Shown here piece by piece: positions 27,701-40,200 of a stretch of DNA of 64,000 nt; the stretch's first letter is position 1, and each line of letters begins with the position of its first letter. The translations under genes and the position numbers were made by a program. The stretch is from Stratiolaelaps scimitus (taxonomy: Eukaryota > Arthropoda > Arachnida > Mesostigmata > Laelapidae): the NCBI GenBank assembly GCA_019614645.1, contig JABWDB010000019.1, forward strand, positions 1,534,501-1,598,500, read 5' to 3'. A model generated the notes under the pieces. The model worked only from the letters and a program-made list of their open reading frames with translations, was not told where the DNA came from and did no database searches.

Positions 27701-30700
27701 AGCTGTCCGGGAAGGATTGTGATTATGCGACGAATTTCTTAGCGGTGCACTGTAAACGTATCTGAGATTGAACTGCGGCGGAATGGGTGAGTTTACTTAC
27801 AGAACCGGTGCAATAGTGACCTATGGGAGAGTGTCACCATACTAGCTCCTGGAGCCACACCACAAAGAAGCATCAAGACATGCTCGCTACCAGGATATTC
27901 ATAATATGATTAGTTACAAATTGTCGACTAATAAATATATTATTATTCGTATGTTGACTTTCCATGGACTCCTCGTTTTCGGATTGCTTCTATTCATTTA
28001 GTGGTTACTCAGATTTCCCTTGATTATAATGAGCCTACTGTCTGCGAAATCTTGGCAATTGTGCCCTCCTCTTCTTTGTTCCGGTTAAATGTACGAGTGT
28101 GATTTGGGTAAATCGTGTCGTGTTGTCGCCGTCCGATACCGCGCAGGCATAAGTGTGGCAAGAAAGCGGTTTCTCGCGCCTGTGGGAAAACCAGGAGCTG
28201 ATGTGGCTGGTCAAAACGTAAAAAAAAGCAAGAAGGAGGGAACATGACGAAGCGGACCGCGGACGAGAGCGGGGCCGAAGCGTTGGTGACGAAGACGTTC
28301 AGTGGTACCAAATCAATGTTTGCTTAAGCAGGGCCGCCTCTCGGCAATCCAGCCAGACCGACCACGCGAATACTGACCGACACTCGCCACGCGAAAGCGA
28401 AGCCATTCGCTGTGGTTGAGACAAACGAAAGAAGTACGCATGCGGGGCAAGCAAACGGCGGAAGCAGCGTCCACCTTCCCCTCGGGTCCGGTCTCGCACC
28501 GGCGACTGACCAAGCAGCAGCGGTTGTACTGTGCCTTCTCGGCTGCGACGACGGGAGCCGGTTGTAGGCTGAGCACCGGAACGCCTCGGTCCTATCCGCC
28601 CGGCCTTCGCTCGATGGAGGTATAGGGCATTTGCTCGCATTCCTAGGCAGCCATTGACAGCCATCGCCGTCAGCAGCTAGACGTTCGGGTGTATTTGGGA
28701 GGGATCTTTTCCATCCTCGTCCCTCGTCCATCCTTCAAACGACCACTGTTTCTCGCCCGCCTGGTGCTCATCGGTCCCCGGCACACACTCCTAGGAAAGG
28801 GGGCGCCTTTCCCCCTCGTTTGCTGTTTTCCCTGCCGACGCTCTTTTATTAAGAGGATAGCTCGGAGCGGCTGGGAAGCAGCAGTAGCAGCATTAATATT
28901 ATGGGTTGCCACGGGCCGGCAGTCGCAGCAGCAACAGCCGAGCATCCTCCTCGGCTTGAATCGATCGATAGATGATTCAGACGGCGGCCTCGCTGGCCCG
29001 CCTGGGCACTAGGTAAACACGCACGTACATACACACACACACACACAAACACACATATACACACACACACACACTCACTCACTCGTCGGTCGGACCGACC
29101 GACCGACCAACGGATGCGGACCCAGCAGTGGTGAGACGGCGAAGTAAGTTACGTAATCTTATTAGTAGTGGAGGCTGCGGGCTCAAGAGCTGGGTCGATG
29201 GGGTCCGCCGTGGGATAAGGAAGTGCCAGGGTAGGTAGGGCCTGCCGGGGAAGCGGAACGGATAGAGCTAGCGGCGTGAGGGGTCGGCGTGTACGAACTG
29301 GGTCTGCGTTTCGCCGACGGCTAGAGGTTTCGCAGAAGTCAGGATCTGGCTGTTACCACGTGAAAGAAAGCGGCCCTGGTTGCTGCCTGCCGCCGGAGAG
29401 AACGCCATAGTTTAGGATTCCCGTCACTCGTCTGCTCAGGCTCGAGAGAACGCGCACGAATGAAACATTGTGGGGTAGTAGATGCGCGGAAACCGAAAGG
29501 TTTCCTTAGGTTTCCTTGCTGCTGCTGCCGCTACTGTTGGATTACTGTTGGTCGGCTTGAGCATCTGCCTGTGCCTGTCTCTCCCGCTCTCTCTCTATCG
29601 CTCTGAGACTGAGGACTTGCTGATTGAGTGAGAGGCGTTCGACTGTCGGTGGCTAGGAGAGTGTGGACGTCAGTGAAGCATTCGCTGGGTTCCTTAAAGA
29701 TTCAGCTGACAGTGCGATTCGCCTAAATACGCCTCACTGGAGACTCACGCTCGTTTGGCTGTCGCTTTCCACTTGGCTTTTTTTGATGTCTGAGAATGAT
29801 CAAATGGAGAAAGTCAACAGGTCCATCTCGTTATCACTACTTTATGCCACCTCGTGCGCCTTTGGAACGAATTAAGTATTACTAATTGATTGTTCAAGTA
29901 GCATTATCATAGCTGCACAATTACCGTGACATATAAGAGAGCTTAAGCATTGTGAAATTGCATCTCCTTTAATAAACCAGTAAAGCTTTCCCTTACCTTT
30001 ATCTTTACCGATACCAACAAATCACTGAATTCGTTCATATTGAGATTTGTTGACGAAACAACCGTTGTACAATGCTTGTATAAGTTCTCGCAAAAATACA
30101 AAGAGTGAAACATGTTTAACACATCGTAGTACGAGTACATGAGCCTCCGATTACCTCTGGTATCTAAATAACTATGACGAAGTAACACTATCGTTGGTTA
30201 CACCTCTCCATACCATTTGCACCCCCCCACCCCGTTCTCTATGCACTGGGCCAAACGGCTTGCCCTGTGGGAGCATTTCACCGGTCATCTACATGTGTCC
30301 ATGAGCGTTTGTCATTTTCCATTAACATTTCATCATGTACGATAACAATTCGGGCATGCCACGTCGCACGCATCAGCATGCTGCGTTCTTGTCTAGATAC
30401 AGTCCCGAAGACCTAAATGCGTCCAAGCCGCACCGCATAGCTGTTAGAGCGCACCTCGACACAGCGGTTAGATGAGACACGCGCTTCTTATCGAAGTCGC
30501 TCGTTTGTTTCGGCGAGCTGGAACTGGAAGTCGGAGACGGCGGCAGAATAGAAAATGTCCTTCTCTAGTTATGTATCTCGAGGTTCGTGAGCGTTTCCGC
30601 GAACTTCACTATTTGCTAACTCGAAACACGGCCGCCGGTCGCAAGTTCTCCTCTTCTCACAGAAGATTTGCGTGTCCACCCCCCGAGGGGGGTCTGATCT

Positions 30701-33700
30701 TCCTCCGCCGACCGCTGCCTTTGTGGACTTTGCTCGTCCTTTGTGTGGTTTCCTCCTCTATTTTTCCACTTCTTCTGCTTCGTTCGTCCGCCCCAAACTG
30801 GCACGCTTGCTACAGTGCTGCCCTGGCAGATTGTTCATTGCGTGAGCGGTCGAAGCGGCCCCTCACGCACGTAGGCAAGAGGATGGTCCGCAAGGCAGTC
30901 AGCCAGCGAACGGCATCGGGACAGCGTTGCCATAGTACACGACCTACGCTGAACTCTACGTAATAGTTTACGCCCAGGCGCTCTCTGTCGAGAACCGATG
31001 GTCGGCCTCCCGAAGCCGCGCCGGCGGGCGAGATTCGCGCTGCTTTCGAAGTTTGTACCGCGACATCGTCGATACGAGAAGCTATGCGCTACGCGTCGGC
31101 CGGGTGTAAACCCCGCGTTTAGTCAGATTGACCAGCAATCGCAACTAATGTTCTATTGAAGTATGTTAACAAGTATGTTAACAAATATGTTCAGCATTCG
31201 AAATAGAGTGTAACGTGAAAATATAATCACTCGAAGGTTTCGACACGCAAGATCACTCCAAGTTTTACGAATGCTTCGATCGGCAGTTAGTGTTGCCGCA
31301 ACAAAGATTGATGTTGAAGCAGGCTTCGGTAGGTTGCAAGTATTGACTAATCCGGGTTATCGTAATCTCAAATCAGATATTCCACATTGTTTGTATGAAT
31401 GGCGGTTGAAATTCGACCAACGAAAGTGCTTCACAACTGAAGCCAATAAGCTTCGGAACAGATAATAAAATATAAGTAAATAATGCACTAAATGCGTATA
31501 TTGGCAATATTATGAAAGGGATTCCATTTCGCTATTAGGCATATATATATATATCGGAGAGATGCTGTCCTTGACGATGACAGGAGCAATATATCAGAAT
31601 AGCTTTCCCTTTTCGTTTATTCCACAAATGGATGATTTCAATAATATCGTTCGTTGCCTGGCTGGGATTAGCTCAACATGAACTGTAATTGATGCTTGAG
31701 TGTATTCAAATTAACCTTCCATCGTAGCGAGGGCAGCAAGCACTCACAGCTAAGTGGTTATTTGTATCTCGCCGTATCTCACCCTCCAGTGGGCAACAAT
31801 GCGATTGTCTACCATTTAAGCATGCAAAGTAGGGACTAATTGAATGACGACTGATTACAACCACTAGAGCTTAGTGCATTCGCTCCCGTATGAAAATGAG
31901 CAGCCATCGCCCCTTCAACATAAACTAATGCAGATGAAGCCTGGCTCTGGACTGACCATGTACTTGAAATGTCGAAAGACTGAGCGTATGACTACTACCC
32001 CTGAGCAAATGAACCGGGTTGGATGTGATAGATTGATAAAATTAACCCGCGTGACATTTTACATCATAGGTAGAGCAAACAAGGGAAAACACTTTTCAGT
32101 ACAAGCAAAAACGATTAGTTTCTGTTTATAGGTTAGCTGACGTTTTGTATATGCAACAGTCTTCAACGATTTGATCCGTTGGTGACAATGAACTAGGCCA
32201 GAGACCTAACAACTAATTAAAGTCTTGGTCATTGTGGCTAATCGTCAGCATTTCGTTAGCAGCGTGATCCAATATGTATTGTTGAGCTTAATTTCCATCA
32301 GACGAGATCTCCACGTAGTTATTTGTTGGGGGAAAACACAGTTTATTTGTTCAAGCCTGGCCTCGCGTTTTCTGCGTGGGGTGGGAGCATACACCCTGTA
32401 GCCGTGTGGCTACATATCCTGGATAGTCAGCCCGCTGCTTGTTCGGCAGGGTTTGTGTGCTGCTGTCGCCCGCGGTGCGTCGGCATGTGAGTATATGTGT
32501 GTGTGTGTCCGATGGTAGGAACGGATGTCCCTTGGAGACCATTTATCCCCTGACCGGCCGAGTTCCGATTCAGCTAAGTGGTTTGCCCGCTGCTGCTTTT
32601 GCCGTAGCGAAGAAAAGCACCAAGCTGCGGGCCGGTGAAGGGCGCCAGGGCCAAGTCTGACCAGAGCGAGACTTATACCCTATGTGGCTTCTTCTTCGGC
32701 TAGTAGTGAGAAACACAGGCTGGGCGCACCTCCTGGCCCGGCCATTTTGCTGCTGAGACTCTCGACAGAGCACGGAGCAAGAGCGGCACGTCGGGATGGA
32801 ATGGTGGCTCCAGCTATTGTCGCTCGGCACTTAGTTTTGGAAAGAAGTTAGCGCGAAAGCCCGCACCAGCCCAGTGGCTGGCTCGTTCCTTGGAGCCCAT
32901 TTTCATAATATGTCGGCCAGACGGCGAGGGCATAAATATTTCCACATCTTCATCATCGCGGCAAGAAAAAGACTCCATGGAACTATGGAGTAAAACGAGA
33001 AAAGAAGCAGACCAACGGTGGTCTAGGCCGGCCAGCACCCCACCCGGAGTCCAAGGAACATTGGACGAACAGAGCGTGCTCAGCGTAGGCGGGGCAATTT
33101 CAGCGAGAGGCAACGAGAGTGTGCTACGCTTGAGGAAGAGATCGTTGTAGTAGTTTGTTCGAAGTTCAGCACGGGCAAGCGAATAAACCGTACGTACAAG
33201 AAGAACTCAGAGAACTTTTCGACCCCGCGACGCCCATTTTGACCACTTGTTAGTTTACTTGCTAGTGTTGATTCCCTTGTGTTGAGCTGCAAATGGCGGC
33301 TGATGGGAAATACACTCTGAGGAGGTCTTGTAGGTATTGAGGAAGAAATTTGAAGGTCGCTGTGCCGCTGGCGGAGAAGCTACGCAATGGACATGGCATG
33401 TCAATTAACATGAGCAGGACGGTCGGGATAGCTGGGCTCGGGCAGAGACTAATTCCCGATTCAACACGAGAACACGAGGAGATAACTCCCTGCGGCCGAT
33501 TGCACATTCATGGGATCGGCGTGCGCGGGGCAGATTCCGACCTCGCACATGCGTAATACCGATTCGTCAGAGGCTGCTACCACTGTTGTAGAGCTTACAT
33601 TCGCTTTTCCCCTAATGCTGACGACGAAATTGCTGCTTCTCATGCACGTCGCTCATTAAATTTATCGATGATTCAGTTCGCGCAGACAACTTTTGCAGAG

Positions 33701-33948
33701 ACAGTAAATGAGGGGAGCTCTTGTCTCGCCTGCGTTTGACTTTTCGCCCCTTGGTGGAGGTCGTACGAGAGATCTCACATCAATGGCGCGATGTGGCATT
33801 TGATTGCGTCGTTCGCGATAGGGCACAAAGGCGTCTCTTTGTTCGTATTCTTTTAATAGTATATAGAAGTATTTCGTGTGTGCCTGCGCGCACACTCAAG
33901 CGCATACACACCCGTCTAAGTTGGGCTTCTGAAGTTTTCTATGGATTC

Positions 33949-33995
<47 letters not shown>

Positions 33996-34212
33996 GTTAA
34001 ATATTTAAAAGGGTGGCACCGCCTTCAATGCACCTCTCTGAGAGTGCAAGACATTTTGGACGTCTTTCACTGCCACAAAGGTTTGTATGGATCGCGAGGT
34101 GACGGGCGTTTGGCGCCGGCCGACCCATGCCCGAGAGTCTCAGACTCACGGCTGTACTCCTATACGAACTGATTCCTCGGCCAAGTTTTCCCACTGCTGA
34201 GTTAACCAACGA

Positions 34213-34246
<34 letters not shown>

Positions 34247-37200
34247 CGCCCAACCAACCCATCGCTTACAGACGCGCCCGAGCTCCACCCTTGGTGTCAA
34301 TCGCCTACATAGACCATACCTCCTGGTTCACACTCTACACGATGCAGGCCGTGGAGACTAGGTAGCCTTGACTCGCCCCACACCTGGCCATAGTTGTGGG
34401 GCGCGCGGAAGGGGCAGCCCTGCTGCCTCTTAAACCCGGGCAGTATTATACAAAGTTCCCGATTTCCCCTTGCATTCCCCTAACAGTTGAGCGAGCCCGT
34501 CTAGCTTACTCTCTCAATTCAGTCCCTCCGTGGGTTTTGCAGCCGACCCCCAGTCTTTCGAGTCTCAGGCCATTCGGTCGGGCTCCGGAAGGGCCGAGAA
34601 GCGGCGAGGCTGCTCTGCGAGAGGCAGTCATCGAGGACACACAGTCAGTGGCGCTTTCAGGTCGCTCGCCTCCTCCTCAATATCAACCTTCTGCCGCCCA
34701 GCCGCCCTTAATGCAATTATATTCAAACTGGCGTGCGCCGCTTTTAACAAAGCCACTTTTTACTTCGGAGGCAGCTTCGATCGTCGCCGGCGGTGGCCGT
34801 CCAACCGACTGCTCGGGCTTTCTCCAACGCTGTTCGAGCTGCCCCGGGTCAGTAGACCCTCACGAAGCTTGGCGACAGTAGTGTCAGCCCGATCTAGATC
34901 GGCCTAGGCCGTCGCCTGACCCACCTGGCAAGCAAGCAGCACCCGTGCGCAGTAGGCAGCACCCGTAGAACTATAATATAATACCGTAGCAGGAACCTAT
35001 CTCGTTGTAGCGTTCCGCCGCCTGCCGGCTGCGTGGATTTGCCGAATAACGGCAAGCCGGATTGGTGCTCCGACGCTTCATGGCAACTCCGATTACGTGC
35101 GTGCACCGGCACGCTGTCGCCAAACGAGATTGCAGGAATAGCGAATGAGAGGCGGGAGGTACGCGGCCCCAGAGAAGAGATGAGTGCCAGTCTGTGTGTG
35201 TGTGTGTCAGTGTATGGAGCAGAATGACGACACACAATTACTAGACGCCGAATAGAGAGAGAGAGCATAGAAAGAACCGGCGAGAATGATGGTGGAACGA
35301 AAACAACCACTTCATTACGGCGACGAGCGACGCCGCTGTGGCCTTCGGTGAGGTCCAGCCCGTCACTGGTGCCTCACTCGTGGAGCTCAGACGTAACGTT
35401 CACGCTGAACCCGAGCCCCATGTCACGGGTAGGACGAACAAGCCTCTAGAATCTAAATTGTCCACGCTTAAATTATGTGGGCTAAACCGTAGTGGTTTCG
35501 AGGTCGCTTGCGAGTTTTTGCTCTTTCATCCATGTGAAGTGACTCCGCCATGTGGCAATTAGTTATTAGCTGGTGCAGAGACATCTGGATGAATGGATGG
35601 TAGTTTTTGAATAGAATAGTCATCGTTAGTTAGTCGTTATACGCGATAAAAAACGGTTGTGTTTATAGAATATATTTGCTCGTATGTACGTCACGCCAGA
35701 TCATGGATATTATTGTCAGATTGATGATGAGCAAAAAGCATATTTGAAAACAGAGTCGCATTATGGAGCAAACGGAAAGTTATATAATTATAGTGAAAAG
35801 TGGTATTATTGCCTAATGATAGTGAGTATTCATGGTGCAATCTTGGGTCATATTTCAAGACAGATAAAATGGGCTTACGAAGAACTTTCGCTTGGAACTA
35901 ATAGCGAACAGTTAGAGAAACTTAAGCCAACACATTTCTCTGTAGCGCCCATTTTGGCAATCGTTTTTATCAAAACAAACACTTTTATCAGTGCGTTTCC
36001 TATTCCGACCGTTCATACGGAAAGTTGAGATACGTTGCTGTCTACGAGAGATCACAGTGAAGACATATCGAGCTCGAAAGGTGCGGATTGCACTCCCCAG
36101 AAAAGACCACGTGCAGGATGCCTATATATATGTCCTTGCCTACATCTTCGTCCTGACGCGTCCGCTTGTCTGGGGCATCTATACCCGGCCAATATAGGTG
36201 AACATTTTATATCGAATACACCCACGCATTATCGTGAGGCTGATCCCGAACAACTGCCTAATTTGAATATCTAGCTAAATTCGCCTCCGACAATCGTCGC
36301 ACTTCTTTAACGAACCCTCCGAAACGCCACCCATTCGAAGTCAGTAGTGTCTGCCACCGCTAATGAATGCCGTTCCACTACGCCAGCAGTAATATCCCAG
36401 CTTGCATAACACAGCCAGCTGGTTTCGCGACCAGCCGAGAATGGGTGGTAACAACTTCGCTCCGAAAAACGGGTGCAACCTGGCCAACATCGAGATGGAT
36501 TGAGCAGGCTTGTGTGCCTGCTCAATCCGCTGTAAAACAGGACCGCTGTCAAGGCTGAGATTGCGGCTAGGTAGAATAGATAGTGGGCGAAGGTCTGCTC
36601 CTACGCGAGGGCCAAGGCAAAGGTAAAGCCAGAGGTCGGTGACGATCCCAGGGGGGGTGCCCGCTCGTGTCGCTCAGGATAATGATGATCATCATCGGAT
36701 GCTGCCGAGGAGCACGACAACTGCTGCGTCGGGCGACACCCGTACGCCTACAGGAGATCTGCGGATCTGCACCGTTGCCACGACGTAATTAGGCGAGATA
36801 ATCGCTGCCGCTCGGTGCCGACGTTGCTGTGTCTCCTTCTCGCTCTCACTCATGATATAGCGGTCGCTACCGCGAGGTGCTGCTCGCAGCGGAATACAGT
36901 TGTCGCCGCTGGTGACATGCAGCCGCGTCTACATGCAGCAATTGCAGACACCAGCGTGAAACGTGCATAGAACGGGATGATATGATTTTTTTGCATCGAA
37001 TATTTTTATCTATTGTTTAGAAGTATGGTGGTAGCATGCCGTCATCGCTGGGTGTCTCTTCGCAAAACGAACACTTTCGCGTGTCATCTTTTCTCGCTTT
37101 CTATTATATTTTGTATACGGGCTGGTTGCAACGATTACGCGTTTGAGATGCTTTTGTTGCAAACTGTCTCGTTTAATGCACACCCTACCACGTTTATGTG

Positions 37201-40200
37201 TACGTGCTGTTGCTGCGCCTAATTGAGAAGTCGGCCAGTCGTTGCACGCGGACAATAGACCTCCGAGGCATTATAAGCCATTGCATAAATAACCGAAGGG
37301 CAAGTGTTACTAGGAGGTGACACATAGTTCATCATTCATTCTATAGGATGATTGCAAGTGATTCCATAGGAATATCCCGCTTATGTTCAACGTGGCCCAA
37401 AAGTTGAGACGCAGCTGGAATAGACTCACGATAGCTCCCTTCGAAATTCTCAACTTTAGCAGGTCTGAAAGAACAGGGTAAAAACGTCTGCCGCTAATGA
37501 GCACATCTGTAGTGGCGTTACCTGGATAGTGATGATGCCCGGGAGGGAACATGTCCCCCGGAACCCGATACACTCTTTATCAATACCGTACGTTTTCAAA
37601 GAGCAAACGTACGCTCCACCGCGATCGAGAACGTGTAGCTACAAACATACATGCTAGCATGTACTAAAGTCTGTTCACGTGAGCCGCAGTTTCGGCAAGA
37701 GTACTTACCTAGTATATAGGCTACAAGCCGTGGTATTGTGCATGCTGGAGCTGAGACGTGTAGCCCTGCCCAGGGTACATGTTCTTTCTTGCCATGTTCC
37801 AGCCGTCCCATTGACGATCGAGCACTCGCTCATCTGCTGTCGGAACAAGAGGTAGAAAAGGCCCTAGGACATGCACTCCAGTGATGTGAAGGATGCTGGC
37901 CGGCAAGCGGAACCAGTCTGACGGGAGCCTTGTGGGCGTTAAGGCGACGAACGCTAAAAGCCTCAGCGGCGTGGCCGAATCTAGGTCGCTCAGGCATTCA
38001 GGCTTGATCGCCATCAGAGCGAGGCATTCGGGTCTAACTAAGAGCTTACGCATGCTAGACTGCTAGCCTTATGAGCAGTGCTAGGGAACGCTTCCGGAAG
38101 TTTGCTCGCTACAATTGTGCTGAGCGTACTCGCCCGACGAATGTGTCTTGCTGTTGAGGTGTTTCAGCTCCTCAGCACAAAAAAAAAAGCAGGAAGCCCC
38201 CGATTGAACCCACGGGCGTACCCAGTGGCGGCCCATACATCACTCCGAATCGAAATCATGGCCATGCTGATTGAATCGTACAATGAACCGATCATGTTGT
38301 TCTGTGTGTTCATCTACAGACGTATAACAACAATGTGTCTCGTTTCTTTCAGGTGGATTACTACTTGTTAATGATTCACGAGGACCGCGACACGGCGCTG
38401 CTTTCACTATTCAAGGCGGTCCTCCAGTCGGCGCCGCAAGCCACTCTGCAAATTTTTCTACTGGCTTCGGAGTTTTCGCACAAGGGCCATATTGCAAATG
38501 AGCTAATAGGTAAGCCGTCCTCGCTACGCCGAAAGTGAAACTCGCTGGGACGAAGCCCACCATCGGCGCCCGTTCATTCATTGCACTCGGAGTCGTCCGC
38601 AGTCGACCACATATGCTTGCTGCACGTTTATAAAATGTCATAACCCACTCAAAATTGATTTGCTAACCGCTTGGCAAATGCCAACCGGATTTGCTGCAGG
38701 GTTAGATGTGCCTGCTAATCTTGGTGAGTGGTTGTTAACGTCAGCGGGAAGATGCCAGATGCCGGGTGGGCTCTATTTCTAGTTCGTTCGAGTGGAACGA
38801 CTAATCTTCGTTTCGTCTGCTAATATCGCTTTGAGCGCTACCCTTTGAACGAGTCGACCGCCTTTGAGTGACAAACTGTGCATCTCGTATTTATTCGCTT
38901 CCGTATGTACACATCTTGCTATATATAGATAGGCCGATAGCTCCGCAATATCACGGTGGCTGCAATTTCCAATCTTGCTTAGTAGGTTGAGGCTATAAAA
39001 TACCGTAGCGCTACATATTATAACGAAAATTTGTTCTCCTATTTATTGCTTTGAGGGCATGAAGCGATTGATGGAAAAGATTGCAATCGTTTACAGCAAG
39101 TCAAGTGGTATAAACATATAGATGCTTTTTGCAGAAGTTTTTTTCAAATCATAATACTACTACAGCGTAATTGACAAATCTGCGAGTAGATTCGACCGCA
39201 TCGACTCGTATCAAGTTCGTATGATGCGTTGACATTGAGGCGGATAGATTCGGTTCAAAGTTTGATGATGTATGAGCTTCCAAATTTGTAGGGCAGTGTC
39301 ATTAGGACGAGAAGGCGTCGTGTGCGTCACGTACGACGAAACGCCGATCAATACCTGCTTCACCGAAAATGACGTATGTGGTTGAAGGCAGAATATCCCC
39401 CTGTAGTGATTAACTGAGAAACTAAACGCCTAACCTCCAAATACCTATTAACCTACGATAGCCAATTCGTTTCGTTTATGTTTCTACTATGTTGTCTAGG
39501 TGGCTGTCAGCTGGCCTCAGCGGTGAGTTCGATGGTGAGCATTGCGCTCTCCTTGTCCAGCTATCACAGAGCGCTAAGGCGCTCAGTACCAGACAAGTAC
39601 AACATGAGTCGGGCTGGAGCAACGTTGCAATTTATCTGGAGGTGTGTACGCGTATATACATACACACGCACACACACACATACACGTGTACAACCAAACA
39701 CACACGAGAATGATAAACTACAAACAAATCAATCTCTCTGTGGGGGATGCGGCGGGTTATACGTATCTTCTGCATAAAACTCACTAAGTATTCGCATAAC
39801 ACGCGTTAACCAAACATGTTTTACTATCTGGTACAACGATATCAAATCACTCTATGTAATATAATATAATGTGCGTCCGCGAGTATTTCTGCACCATCCA
39901 AATTTCAACAAACGGCTTCAACAATTGAAGCATTCATCAGCGGCCTTAACTTTTGCAAACATGTTTGAAGCCGCTTAGCAATTTCGAACCCTAAATTCAT
40001 CCGTCTAGTGGACTTTGGGCCCGGGTGCGTGCTGGCTAAGCGGGGCTTGTTTGGAACGCCAAGGGTCCCAAGGGCACGCCTGTAAATCCTCAGAGAGGAT
40101 TTTCATAATGACACGTAAGGCCAGCAAACGGCCAAAGCACGACAAAACTGCCGCTGTTTAGCAAGCTGCAACGCACCCCGCCACCTCCTACCCTTGTTGC

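Larger units (their letters stand above)
24528..38352 (+). other. XKR intron 5 (13825 nt, largest)
   Basis: The donor is GTAGGT and the acceptor TTTCAG. It holds dispersed repeat copy B1 (24714-24754), SINE copy A3 (29928-30010), hairpins at 27364-27400 and 36497-36528, an AC tract at 29029-29074, a 12-nt triple repeat at 31159-31194, an AT/GT tract at 33949-33994, AGCC repeats near 34213-34243, and GC-rich blocks at 28.2-29.5, 30.5-31.1, 32.4-33.6 and 34.1-35.4 kb. No coding exon was needed to complete the XKR protein across this intron. Confidence 0.8.

Noticed and set aside
34396..34881. 161-codon plus-strand frame in intron 5
   Set aside because: GC-rich sequence with overlapping frames; no domain and no splice-site logic linking it to XKR.
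35684..36028. 114-codon plus-strand frame in intron 5
   Set aside because: Ordinary amino acid mix, but no family is recognised and the length is within chance for a window this size.
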